Below are positions 1 to 5,429 of a stretch of 9,026 nucleotides of DNA, one piece after another (the first letter of the stretch is position 1; every line of letters begins with the position of its first letter). Both the position numbers and the translations under genes were made by a program. The DNA is from Treponema sp. (GTDB lineage Bacteria; Spirochaetota; Spirochaetia; Treponematales; Treponemataceae), in assembly GCA_016290335.1 (NCBI GenBank), contig JAEETM010000113.1, forward strand, positions 1 through 9,026. The letters are read 5' to 3'. The notes beneath the pieces were generated by a model that worked only from the letters and a program-made list of their open reading frames with translations, had not been told where the DNA came from and did no database searches.

Positions 1-9
1 ACAAAAGAT

Positions 10-213
10 ATGATTGAAAAAGCCATGGCCTGCAAAACCGCGGAAGAGCTGGTTGCGTTAGCCAAATCAGAAGGAATTGAAATTACGAAAGCCGAAGCGG
101 AAGCCTACCTTGCCGAGTTATCGGAATGTGAAATCAAAGACGGACAGCTCAGACGTATTGCGGGCGGTGTTCTTCCGAAGAATCAATCCTGCGTAAATGA
201 CGGTTATTTTTGA
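10..213 (+). CDS. Nif11/NHLP-like double-glycine leader peptide (putative RiPP precursor), possibly 5'-partial
   Basis: Small acidic peptide of 67 residues from the ATG at 10. The frame is open to the window edge (T-K-D before the Met), so the true start may lie upstream and the ribosome binding site cannot be judged. The N-terminal part (EKAMACKTAEELVALAKSEG, then ITKAEAEAYLAEL) has the helical pattern of Nif11-type and nitrile-hydratase-like leader peptides. It is followed by a short linker and L-R-R-I-A-G-G, a double-glycine site of the kind cut by C39-peptidase transporters. The stretch after GG is only 14 residues (VLPKNQSCVNDGYF) with one Cys and one Ser, so any modified core would be small. 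No maturation enzyme is visible; it would have to lie upstream. The leader-type resemblance is seen in the sequence; a RiPP role is inferred. It could also be an orphan or decayed precursor. Confidence 0.72.
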   Translation: MIEKAMACKTAEELVALAKSEGIEITKAEAEAYLAELSECEIKDGQLRRIAGGVLPKNQSCVNDGYF

Positions 214-270
214 CCGGTCACCCGCCTGGCAGGAAAAGGCAGATCCCGATTCAGCATAGTAAATAATTCA

Positions 271-306
271 GCAGCCGTGGAATTTATTTTCTGCGGCTGT
301 TTTGTT
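271..306 (+). terminator. Rho-independent terminator, copy 1
   Basis: Arm CAGCCGTGGAA pairs with TTCTGCGGCTG (11 bp including two G-T wobbles) around a 6-base loop, followed by TTTTGTT. It probably ends the leader-peptide transcript. A near-identical element follows the next gene at 888-919. Confidence 0.75.
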
Positions 307-311
307 ATAAT
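303..311 (+). promoter_or_regulatory. Candidate extended -10 promoter element for the zinc-ribbon gene
   Basis: TGTTATAAT fits an extended -10 (TGnTATAAT) and lies directly in the tail of terminator copy 1. The -35 position (283-288, TTTATT) is weak, as is common with extended -10 promoters. It would place transcription start about 55 bases before the ATG at 373. Prediction only. Confidence 0.4.
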
Positions 312-372
312 GATGGCAGGGATACAAATCGTGATTTGGAGACAAGTGATGAAAATGGATAAGGAGGTACGT

Positions 373-870
373 ATGCCTGTTTTCGACTTTAACTCAGACA
401 TAGAACCTTCCGGAAAGAAGGGGAGTTTTACTTATCCGGTAAGCGTTCCGGTAGATGGTCTGCCGTTTGTAAAACTTCATGTTACCGGTCAGGTTGCGTA
501 TGAGATAACGGATCAAATGAGGAATAACGCGTTTGGCGCAAGAATTCCCCAGACGTTGTATCTGGCGCTGAAAGAAGTATTCCAAAAAGGTGTGCCCGGT
601 GCAGATCCCCGGGAGATTCCGGCGCATGAAGCAGACCTTTTTAACATGCTGCGGCAAGGCACTCTTTCCCCTATGATTGAGAGTCTGGGTATCCGGCCTG
701 TCGCTGTAAAAATTAACAGCGTCAGCACGGAGTCCGTGATGGGGTCGTTCATGGAGGCCCAGCAAAAGGCCCAGGCTCAGCAGGCCGGTACAGGACCATG
801 GTCCTGCCCGAACTGCGGAGCACAGAACAAAGGCCGCTTCTGTGAGTACTGCGGAAGTCCAAAACCGTAA
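373..870 (+). CDS. SPFH-like protein with C-terminal zinc ribbon
   Basis: 165-residue soluble protein. The start at ATG 373 is chosen because AAGGAGG (361-367) sits 5 bases upstream; the longer open frame begins at a GTG inside the terminator hairpin and is unlikely. Residues 1-140 resemble a shortened SPFH/band-7-like module of the kind seen in bacterial 'virion core protein'-type proteins (stretch LGIRPVAVKINSVSTES at about 105-121, then a Gln/Ala-rich MEAQQKAQAQQA segment). The C-terminus is a clear zinc ribbon, CPNC (145-148) and CEYC (157-160), eight residues between the pairs. No signal peptide or membrane segment is visible. SPFH/zinc-ribbon proteins of this type are often linked to membrane-stress or envelope functions, but no specific role can be shown here. 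It is flanked by two near-identical terminators and so is likely monocistronic. The zinc ribbon is certain; the SPFH assignment is moderate. Confidence 0.8.
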   Translation: MPVFDFNSDIEPSGKKGSFTYPVSVPVDGLPFVKLHVTGQVAYEITDQMRNNAFGARIPQTLYLALKEVFQKGVPGADPREIPAHEADLFNMLRQGTLSPMIESLGIRPVAVKINSVSTESVMGSFMEAQQKAQAQQAGTGPWSCPNCGAQNKGRFCEYCGSPKP

Positions 871-887
871 AATTCATATTTTCTTTA

Positions 888-919
888 ACAGCCGTGGATT
901 TTTCTGCGGCTGTTTTGTT
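888..919 (+). terminator. Rho-independent terminator, copy 2
   Basis: Arm ACAGCCGTGGA pairs with TCTGCGGCTGT (11 bp with two G-T wobbles) around a TTTT loop, followed by TTTGTT. It lies 17 bases after the stop of the zinc-ribbon gene and ends its transcript. Sequence is nearly the same as copy 1 at 271-306, including the downstream TTA..TAAT. Confidence 0.8.
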
Positions 920-988
920 ATTATAATCCATTTTCACTTTTGCACCTCGTAAAGAGAAATAATCAAGTTGAATTTTTACAGAGTTATT

Positions 989-1030
989 AGCATATAAGCA
1001 TATAAGCATATAAAGCATATAAAGCATATA
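989..1030. repeat. Tandem AGCATATA repeats
   Basis: Five copies of AGCATATA, the first three abutting (989-996, 997-1004, 1005-1012) and the next two each after one extra A (1014-1021, 1023-1030). They run directly into an alternating AT tract (about 1031-1062). An inverted copy, TATATGCTTT, lies just after the tract at about 1067-1076, so the whole block can fold back on itself. Such AT-rich direct repeats are typical of DNA-unwinding elements but may be only microsatellite expansion. Confidence 0.75.
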
Positions 1031-1141
1031 TATTATATATATATATATATTTATATTATATAAGCTATATGCTTTTCTGATGCGTTACATATCGTTTCGC
1101 GGTTGCCTTCCGAACCAGTATCCATGCGGGTTCCCGTGGTG

Positions 1142-1219
1142 CGTTACAGTATGCGTTACAGGTACCGTTACATTTTGCGTTACAGGTAACGTTACACCCA
1201 GCGTTGCATTTTCGTTGCC
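1142..1219. repeat. 12-bp-period CGTTACA repeat array
   Basis: CGTTACA occurs at 1142, 1154, 1166, 1178 and 1190, with the variant CGTTGCA at 1202, an exact 12-bp period. A further CGTTGCC follows at 1213 (11 bp on), and an isolated CGTTACA lies upstream at 1083. The spacer bases between the 7-mers vary, so the 7-mer core rather than the whole 12-mer is conserved. This is the pattern of protein-binding iterons. Read as protein on the minus strand it gives a V-T-x-x repeat, also seen in variable linkers of phage replication proteins. Six-fold exact phasing is seen directly; the function is inferred. Confidence 0.75.
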
Positions 1220-1320
1220 GTTTTTATTGAAGTCGTTTCCCGACTTAAAAATCATAGCATAAAAAGCGCGGAAAGGGAACACACTGCGCGGTTGTATTAA
1301 AGGTGTATAAAAGTTGTAAA

Positions 1321-1342
1321 AGCATCGTGCCTGGCCGATGCT
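1321..1342 (-). terminator. Weak hairpin, possible minus-strand terminator
   Basis: AGCATCG and CGATGCT form a perfect 7-bp stem with an 8-base loop. On the minus strand it is followed by TTTTACAACTTTT, an interrupted U tract. No minus-strand gene is supported that it would serve, so it could equally be just an inverted repeat. Confidence 0.3.
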
Positions 1343-1389
1343 GATTAATAAACCGGGTTTCTCCCTTCATATTTCCTTTTGCAGATGTC

Positions 1390-1623
1390 AGGTAGAAATT
1401 AAAGAACCAGCAGCCATGCCGGTTTTCGCTTCGATTTCTACGTTTCTACCTTTTTTCGGAAAGACAGCGGAAACATAGAAATAATTTAAACACGCACATA
1501 CGCATATGCTCTGCATTTATTATTTATTCTCTTCAGGTAAAAAGGTAGAAATGTAGAAATAATGAATACAACCCGCATGGTTATCGTATTTCTGACTTCT
1601 ACCTTTCTTCTACCTTTTCTACA
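1390..1623. repeat. Cluster of GTAGAAA / TTTCTAC motifs in both orientations
   Basis: Copies seen: GGTAGAAA at 1391 and 1544, TGTAGAAA at 1552, TTTCTAC at 1435, TTTCTACC at 1443, TTCTACC at 1597 and 1608, and TTTCTACA at 1616. AGGTAGAAA (1390-1398) and TTTCTACCT (1443-1451) form a perfect 9-bp inverted repeat. Several pairs are spaced 8-11 bp apart, roughly one helical turn, as expected for cooperative protein binding. A replication-initiator or regulator binding region is the likely reading, but no protein in the window is an obvious partner. Confidence 0.65.
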
Positions 1624-1750
1624 TTTTGCCAAATTACTGGCTACAGGCAATTTGCCATTGCGAGATGGAGGTAAAATATTTCAGGGAAATGGTCCGTGAA
1701 GAAAAAGAAAACAAAAGCATTCATATGGATGCGTAATGATACAGAAAACA

Positions 1751-1801
1751 AAAAAGCCGCGATGCCCGTTTTATGCTGACAGGTTGGCGCGGCTTTTTTT
1801 T
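1751..1801. terminator. Strong bidirectional Rho-independent terminator
   Basis: AAAAAGCCGCG (1751-1761) and CGCGGCTTTTT (1788-1798) form a perfect 11-bp stem with a 26-base loop. T-runs on both strands follow the stem, so it could stop transcription from either side. It insulates the downstream restriction operon from the repeat region. Confidence 0.85.
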
Positions 1802-1981
1802 GCGAAAATGACGGGTCCGCCAAGGTGCAAGTACGGACTTTTGGACACTGAAATGGGGTAAAATTTAGATGGGAAACTATTTAAATGCAAAAGTAACACT
1901 GTGTCCTGAATAACCATTATGTATATGATGAAAAACGACCTTAGTAATAATGTCACTTTGTTTATAAGCTGAACATTTTTT

Positions 1982-2010
1982 TTGACATTATCAATAATTA
2001 ATTTTATAAT
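1982..2010 (+). promoter_or_regulatory. Consensus sigma-A promoter of the restriction-modification operon
   Basis: TTGACA (1982-1987), a 17-base spacer, then TATAAT (2005-2010): both hexamers and the spacing are perfect consensus. Transcription would start near 2017, about 25 bases before the ATG of the HTH gene, giving a short leader with GGAGG at 2031-2035. No other good promoter was noticed in the operon, so all six genes probably depend on it. A promoter this strong implies repression, matching the palindrome that overlaps it. Confidence 0.88.
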
Positions 2011-2025
2011 ATAATAAAATTAATT
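1996..2025. promoter_or_regulatory. Palindromic operator overlapping the -10 box
   Basis: Two perfect 12-base inverted arms, AATTAATTTTAT (1996-2007) and ATAAAATTAATT (2014-2025), separated by AATATA. The palindrome covers the -10 hexamer and the expected start site, so a bound protein would block RNA polymerase. The HTH protein encoded immediately downstream is the natural candidate for autoregulation. Caution: the DNA is very AT-rich, which makes chance palindromes more likely. Confidence 0.6.
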
Positions 2026-2042
2026 GATACGGAGGCGAACAT

Positions 2043-2252
2043 ATGCAGATTTCAGAGCAGATTCGCGTTCTTTGTGTGCGTTGCAATGTCAGCGAAGCTG
2101 AATTGGCGCGTAGGTTAGGTAAATCTCCACAAAATTTTAATTCAAAAATGAAGAGGGGAACTTTTACAATAACTGATTTAGAAAAAGTCGCCGCTGCATT
2201 AGGTGTGACTTTTAAGCGTAATTTTGTTTTAGGAAATGGAGAGGAAATATAA
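2043..2252 (+). CDS. XRE/Cro-type HTH transcriptional regulator (putative controller of the RM operon)
   Basis: 69-residue DNA-binding protein made almost wholly of one Cro/C1-type helix-turn-helix domain. The helix-turn-helix core is SEAELARRLGKSPQNFNSKM (about 20-39), followed by TITDLEKVAAALGVTF (about 45-60), the usual scaffold helices of the XRE fold. The start is set by GGAGG at 2031-2035, seven bases before ATG. It is the first gene after the consensus promoter and palindrome, and its stop codon directly abuts the methyltransferase ATG. That arrangement matches controller (C) proteins of type II systems, which bind near their own promoter and time methyltransferase and nuclease expression. 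The fold is clear; the controller role is inferred from position. A phage-type repressor that happens to head the operon is the alternative. Confidence 0.88.
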   Translation: MQISEQIRVLCVRCNVSEAELARRLGKSPQNFNSKMKRGTFTITDLEKVAAALGVTFKRNFVLGNGEEI

Positions 2253-3323
2253 ATGGAAGGTATAAAAACAGTTTTTAGGTTAGGTGAATTGTTTTGTGGC
2301 CCCGGGGGTTTAGCCTACGGTGCCTTACATGCACGAATTCAGAACCCTAATTATAGAATTGTGCATCAATGGGCCAACGATTATGACGCGGATACATGTA
2401 AAACGTATATCCGTAATATTTGCAGTGATAATCCTGAAAGTGTGATTTGTGAGGACGTTCACAAATTAGATATTGATTCGTTAGGCGACATTGATGCATT
2501 AGCATTTGGTTTTCCTTGTAATGATTTTTCTGTAGTGGGAGAGCAAAAAGGCTTTGATGGTGTTTTTGGCCCCTTATATTCTTATGGTGTAAAAGCGCTC
2601 AATCGTTATAAACCACAATGGTTTTTAGCTGAAAATGTTGGTGGTATTCGTAGCGCCAACGAAGGAAAAGCTTTTAAAAAAATACAGGAAGACTTGAAAG
2701 CTGCAGGTTATCGTATTTATCCTAATCTTTATAAATTTGAGGAATATGGCGTGCCACAGGCACGGCATCGTATGATTATTATTGGAATCCGTGAAGATTT
2801 GCCTTATGAATTCAAAATACCAAGCCCTGTATTATATAAAGATTGTGATATCTCTTGCAGAAACGCATTGGAAGTTCCGGCTATTTCTAAATTCGCCGCA
2901 AATAATGAACTTACAAAACAATCAAAACAGGTTGTAGAACGTTTGAAATATATCAAACCGGGAGAAAATGCTTTTACGGCTACGCTGCCACCAGAGTTGC
3001 AGCTTCATGTTAAAGGCGCCAAGATAAGTCAGATTTACAAGCGTCTTGATCCAAATAAACCTGCATACACCGTTACCGGAAGCGGTGGCGGAGGAACGCA
3101 TATTTATCATTATACTGAAAATCGCGCTTTGACTAATCGGGAGCGGGCACGTTTGCAGACTTTCCCTGACAGTTTCGTTTTTGAAGGCTCAAAAGAATCC
3201 GTACGAAAACAAATCGGAATGGCAGTACCTGCAAAAGGGGCGCAGATGATTTTTGAAGCAGTACTTAAAACGTTTGCCGGCGAAGAATATGAATGGATTG
3301 AATCTAATTTAGCTACCGAATAA
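2253..3323 (+). CDS. DNA (cytosine-5-)-methyltransferase, type II RM
   Basis: 356-residue enzyme transferring a methyl group from S-adenosylmethionine to C5 of cytosine in a specific site, protecting host DNA. All core motifs are visible in order: motif I LGELFCGPGGLAYGAL (SAM binding, 10-25), motif IV GFPCNDFS with catalytic Cys89, motif VI ENVGG (127-131), motif VIII QARHRMIIIG (169-178), motif IX region around RLDPNKPAYTVTGSGGGG (264-281), and motif X QIGMAVPA (320-327). Two small departures are Asn after the PC dipeptide and GMAVP in place of the usual GNxVP; neither removes a catalytic residue. The target recognition region between motifs VIII and IX is short (about 85 residues). The recognition sequence cannot be read from the protein. 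The ATG follows the HTH stop with no gap; GGAGAGG lies upstream within the HTH gene. Vsr downstream fits a 5-methylcytosine product. Confidence 0.96.
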   Translation: MEGIKTVFRLGELFCGPGGLAYGALHARIQNPNYRIVHQWANDYDADTCKTYIRNICSDNPESVICEDVHKLDIDSLGDIDALAFGFPCNDFSVVGEQKGFDGVFGPLYSYGVKALNRYKPQWFLAENVGGIRSANEGKAFKKIQEDLKAAGYRIYPNLYKFEEYGVPQARHRMIIIGIREDLPYEFKIPSPVLYKDCDISCRNALEVPAISKFAANNELTKQSKQVVERLKYIKPGENAFTATLPPELQLHVKGAKISQIYKRLDPNKPAYTVTGSGGGGTHIYHYTENRALTNRERARLQTFPDSFVFEGSKESVRKQIGMAVPAKGAQMIFEAVLKTFAGEEYEWIESNLATE

Positions 3324-3348
3324 AACGGTTTTTAAGGGGTGCGGACTT

Positions 3349-4968
3349 ATGGCTTATTCACATTGGTTTGTATCAAGGCAAAAGAGACAGCTGACTGGTA
3401 TATTGCCAGCGTTGATTTCGTATAGTGATATCTGTGTTGGAAAATATTGGCCGGGTAATACAAAATTACAACTTGCATGGGAAGATGAGTTGCAAAAACG
3501 AAATATTACACAACATGGGAATTTAAGGGCACGCAAATCGAATGAAGGTGGAGGGGGAACTCGTACGCTTTTCAAACAAATGAAAGATTTAGGCCTTGTT
3601 TTCCTGGAGGATGAGAATAAGCTTTGCCGTTTAACCTTGATTGCCGAAGAATTGATTAAGGGAAATATTTCTTTTGTGGATGCTATGCGCATGCAATTGC
3701 AGAAATATCAATATCCCTCTGCCGCATGTTGGAGTGGAAGCGGAGCTGTCAGTCATTCATTTGAAGTGCATCCATTTCAGTTTCTTTTCAGGTTGCTCCG
3801 TGAATCAAAGCTAAACAATGTTCTTACGATGGAAGAGATGCAGGGGATTGTCATTCATTATGCAAACTCGGACAAAAAAGCAACGTTTGACAAAGTCACT
3901 GATATGATAATTGAATTTCGTAACACTGGTACAGTAGGTGGCTATATTTGCGATACTCCTACTAAAACATACAGTAATATCGCAAATACTTTTTTCAATT
4001 ATATTAGCTTAACGCAATTTGTAGACCGTGGTCCTCAGTCTATCATGATACGACCAGATAAAAAACATGAAGTAGATGCATTTATACAAGATGATCCAAA
4101 GTTTATTTCACATCCTGAACTGACGGAAAACTATCAAAGGGCGTATGGTCGTGGAAATGCAGCAAAAGATTTGCGTGATTTTAGCAAAGAAAACAAATTA
4201 ACAGCAACACAAATCAATGAGGAACGAATAAGAAAAGAATATGTGCTGCTTTCATTAAAAACGCCAATAACCAGTATAACAACAGATATTGTCCAAGAAA
4301 TTGCCAAAACGACTGGTATAGATGAAAAGAAAGTTGAAAAATTCCTTCTGAAAACATATCCTCATGGCAACGTTAGCGACTTCTTCCTGGCATATCGTGA
4401 ACTTGCCTTTATGAGTCAGGAATATGCAACTGAATTTGAAATTGCGACCACAGAGATTTTCAAGAAGATTTTCAATATGCGTGCCGTGCATTTGGGGCAG
4501 ACAGGAAGTACTGCTGCGCCAGATGTCTTCGTAGAATCGGATGAGTTGCAATACTGCGGTATTTTGGATAATAAAGCTTATAAAAAAGGCTTCAGTTTAA
4601 CCGGGGATTTTAAAAGAGTAATGATTCATGAGTATATTCCCAAACTGAATAATTACGTGGATGCTAAATATCCATTAGCTTTCTTTTCCTATATTTCGGG
4701 AACATTTAAGGGGCATATTGATACAGAATTAAAAGAAATAGCAGACGAGACGGGCGTTTCTGGTTCTGCTATGCCTGTTGATATTTTCATTGATTTCGCG
4801 CAATCTTACGCTGAATCGCATTTTAACCACCAGACAATACGTGACATTTTTTCCGTAAACAGGGAAGCGCGGCTGTCTGATTTAGAACAGGTAAGGGTTT
4901 CTAACAAGTTTAATACAGACGAAGAAAACGTGTTAAAAGCTGCAGAAACTCCATCTTCATATATGTAA
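3349..4968 (+). CDS. AlwI-family type II restriction endonuclease
   Basis: 539-residue enzyme expected to cleave DNA at the site protected by the neighbouring methyltransferase. The N-terminus has the family's typical pattern: HWFVSRQKRQL (5-15), a W-x-GN segment (34-37), and GGGGTRTLFKQMKDLGLVF (67-85), a winged-helix-like recognition region. The likely catalytic site is C-terminal, with Pro391-Asp392 and then Asp407-Asn408-Lys409 in GILDNKAY, a PD-(D/E)xK arrangement, followed by KKGFSLTGDFKRVMIHEYIP. The AlwI family (RE_AlwI) includes enzymes such as AlwI and BstNBI, several cutting outside their site. AAGGGG at 3334-3339 precedes the ATG by nine bases, and the gene starts 25 bases after the methyltransferase stop. 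The family call rests on remembered motif patterns, not a search. Specificity is unknown. No truncation is seen. Confidence 0.85.
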   Translation: MAYSHWFVSRQKRQLTGILPALISYSDICVGKYWPGNTKLQLAWEDELQKRNITQHGNLRARKSNEGGGGTRTLFKQMKDLGLVFLEDENKLCRLTLIAEELIKGNISFVDAMRMQLQKYQYPSAACWSGSGAVSHSFEVHPFQFLFRLLRESKLNNVLTMEEMQGIVIHYANSDKKATFDKVTDMIIEFRNTGTVGGYICDTPTKTYSNIANTFFNYISLTQFVDRGPQSIMIRPDKKHEVDAFIQDDPKFISHPELTENYQRAYGRGNAAKDLRDFSKENKLTATQINEERIRKEYVLLSLKTPITSITTDIVQEIAKTTGIDEKKVEKFLLKTYPHGNVSDFFLAYRELAFMSQEYATEFEIATTEIFKKIFNMRAVHLGQTGSTAAPDVFVESDELQYCGILDNKAYKKGFSLTGDFKRVMIHEYIPKLNNYVDAKYPLAFFSYISGTFKGHIDTELKEIADETGVSGSAMPVDIFIDFAQSYAESHFNHQTIRDIFSVNREARLSDLEQVRVSNKFNTDEENVLKAAETPSSYM

Positions 4969-4991
4969 AAATATGTTACAAGGGTGTCATT

Positions 4992-5399
4992 GTGGATGAT
5001 TTAACGCCTGCTCAAAGAAAAAAGAATATGCAACGTATCAGATCGAAAGATACTAAAGCTGAAGTCTTGTTGCGTAAAGCATTATGGCATAAGGGCTTGC
5101 GATATAGGAAGAATGTCAAAGATTTGCCCGGAAAGCCTGATATCGTATTTATAAAACAAAGAGTTGCTATTTTTGTCGATGGTGATTTTTGGCATGCACG
5201 TGGGCATGAAAAAAGACCAGGGGAACAGATTGCAACTAACAGAAGTTATTGGGAAGCAAAAATGAAACGCAATATTGAAAGAGACAGGTATGTCAATGAA
5301 TTGTTGCTTGAGCAAGGTTGGCTTGTATTACGTTTTTGGGAAAGTAACATTAAGAAAGATTTGGAAAAATGTGTTGATGAAGTAATGAATTACTTTTGA
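4992..5399 (+). CDS. vsr: Very short patch repair (Vsr) endonuclease
   Basis: 135-residue nuclease that nicks beside the T of T:G mismatches made when 5-methylcytosine deaminates, starting short-patch repair at methylated sites. The GTG start is chosen because it gives the classic Vsr opening MDDLTPAQRKKNMQRIRSKD and has AAGGGTG five bases upstream. The fold signature runs AEVLLRKALWHKGLRYRK (23-40), KPDIVF with catalytic-type Asp50, FVDGDFWHARGHE (61-73), NRSYWEAKMKRNIERD (83-98) and GWLVLRFWE (109-117). Compared with the E. coli enzyme, the cysteines that help bind structural zinc are absent (GDFWHARGH in place of GCFWHHHHC, and Ser118 after WE), so this belongs to a zinc-free branch. It follows the restriction enzyme by 23 bases. 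Vsr companions are common for C5-methyltransferase systems. Confidence 0.93.
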   Translation: MDDLTPAQRKKNMQRIRSKDTKAEVLLRKALWHKGLRYRKNVKDLPGKPDIVFIKQRVAIFVDGDFWHARGHEKRPGEQIATNRSYWEAKMKRNIERDRYVNELLLEQGWLVLRFWESNIKKDLEKCVDEVMNYF

Positions 5400-5429
5400 T
5401 TTGCACGAGAAATAATAATGGAGCGAATT

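Larger units (their letters stand above)
920..1981. other. Long gene-poor, repeat-rich intergenic region
   Basis: No convincing protein gene is seen on either strand. Short open frames here consist of low-complexity repeat translations (for example a V-T repeat on the minus strand at 1085-1282) and lack good ribosome binding sites. The region holds three separate repeat families, a small hairpin, and a strong bidirectional terminator, described individually. Nothing recognisable was found in 1802-1981 apart from the approach to the promoter. The combination of an AT tract and iteron-like repeats looks like a replication origin or decayed phage/plasmid replication module; this is inference. 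Confidence 0.55.

Noticed and set aside
277..372. N-terminal extension of the zinc-ribbon protein from GTG 277
   Set aside because: The GTG lies inside the terminator stem, and ATG 373 has a full AAGGAGG five bases upstream.
394..765. Minus-strand ORF of 123 codons opposite the zinc-ribbon gene
   Set aside because: It is an antisense shadow of a gene with a strong ribosome binding site and clear CxxC motifs.
749..1027. Minus-strand ORF beginning in the AGCATATA repeats
   Set aside because: It starts inside low-complexity DNA and runs through the terminator and antisense to the zinc-ribbon gene.
1080..1262. Plus-strand ORF across the 12-bp repeat array
   Set aside because: Its product is only a cysteine/threonine/valine repeat dictated by the DNA repeat, with no ribosome binding site.
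989..1623. CRISPR array
   Set aside because: The repeats are 7-8 bp, far too short, with no unique spacers of 30-40 bp and no cas genes.
1665..1736. Plus-strand mini-ORF of 23 codons (MEVKYFREMVREEKENKS...)
   Set aside because: No ribosome binding site at a usable distance before ATG 1665; the GGAGG at 1667-1671 is 17 bases from the next in-frame ATG. It is too short to support without homologues, though it might be a gene fragment.
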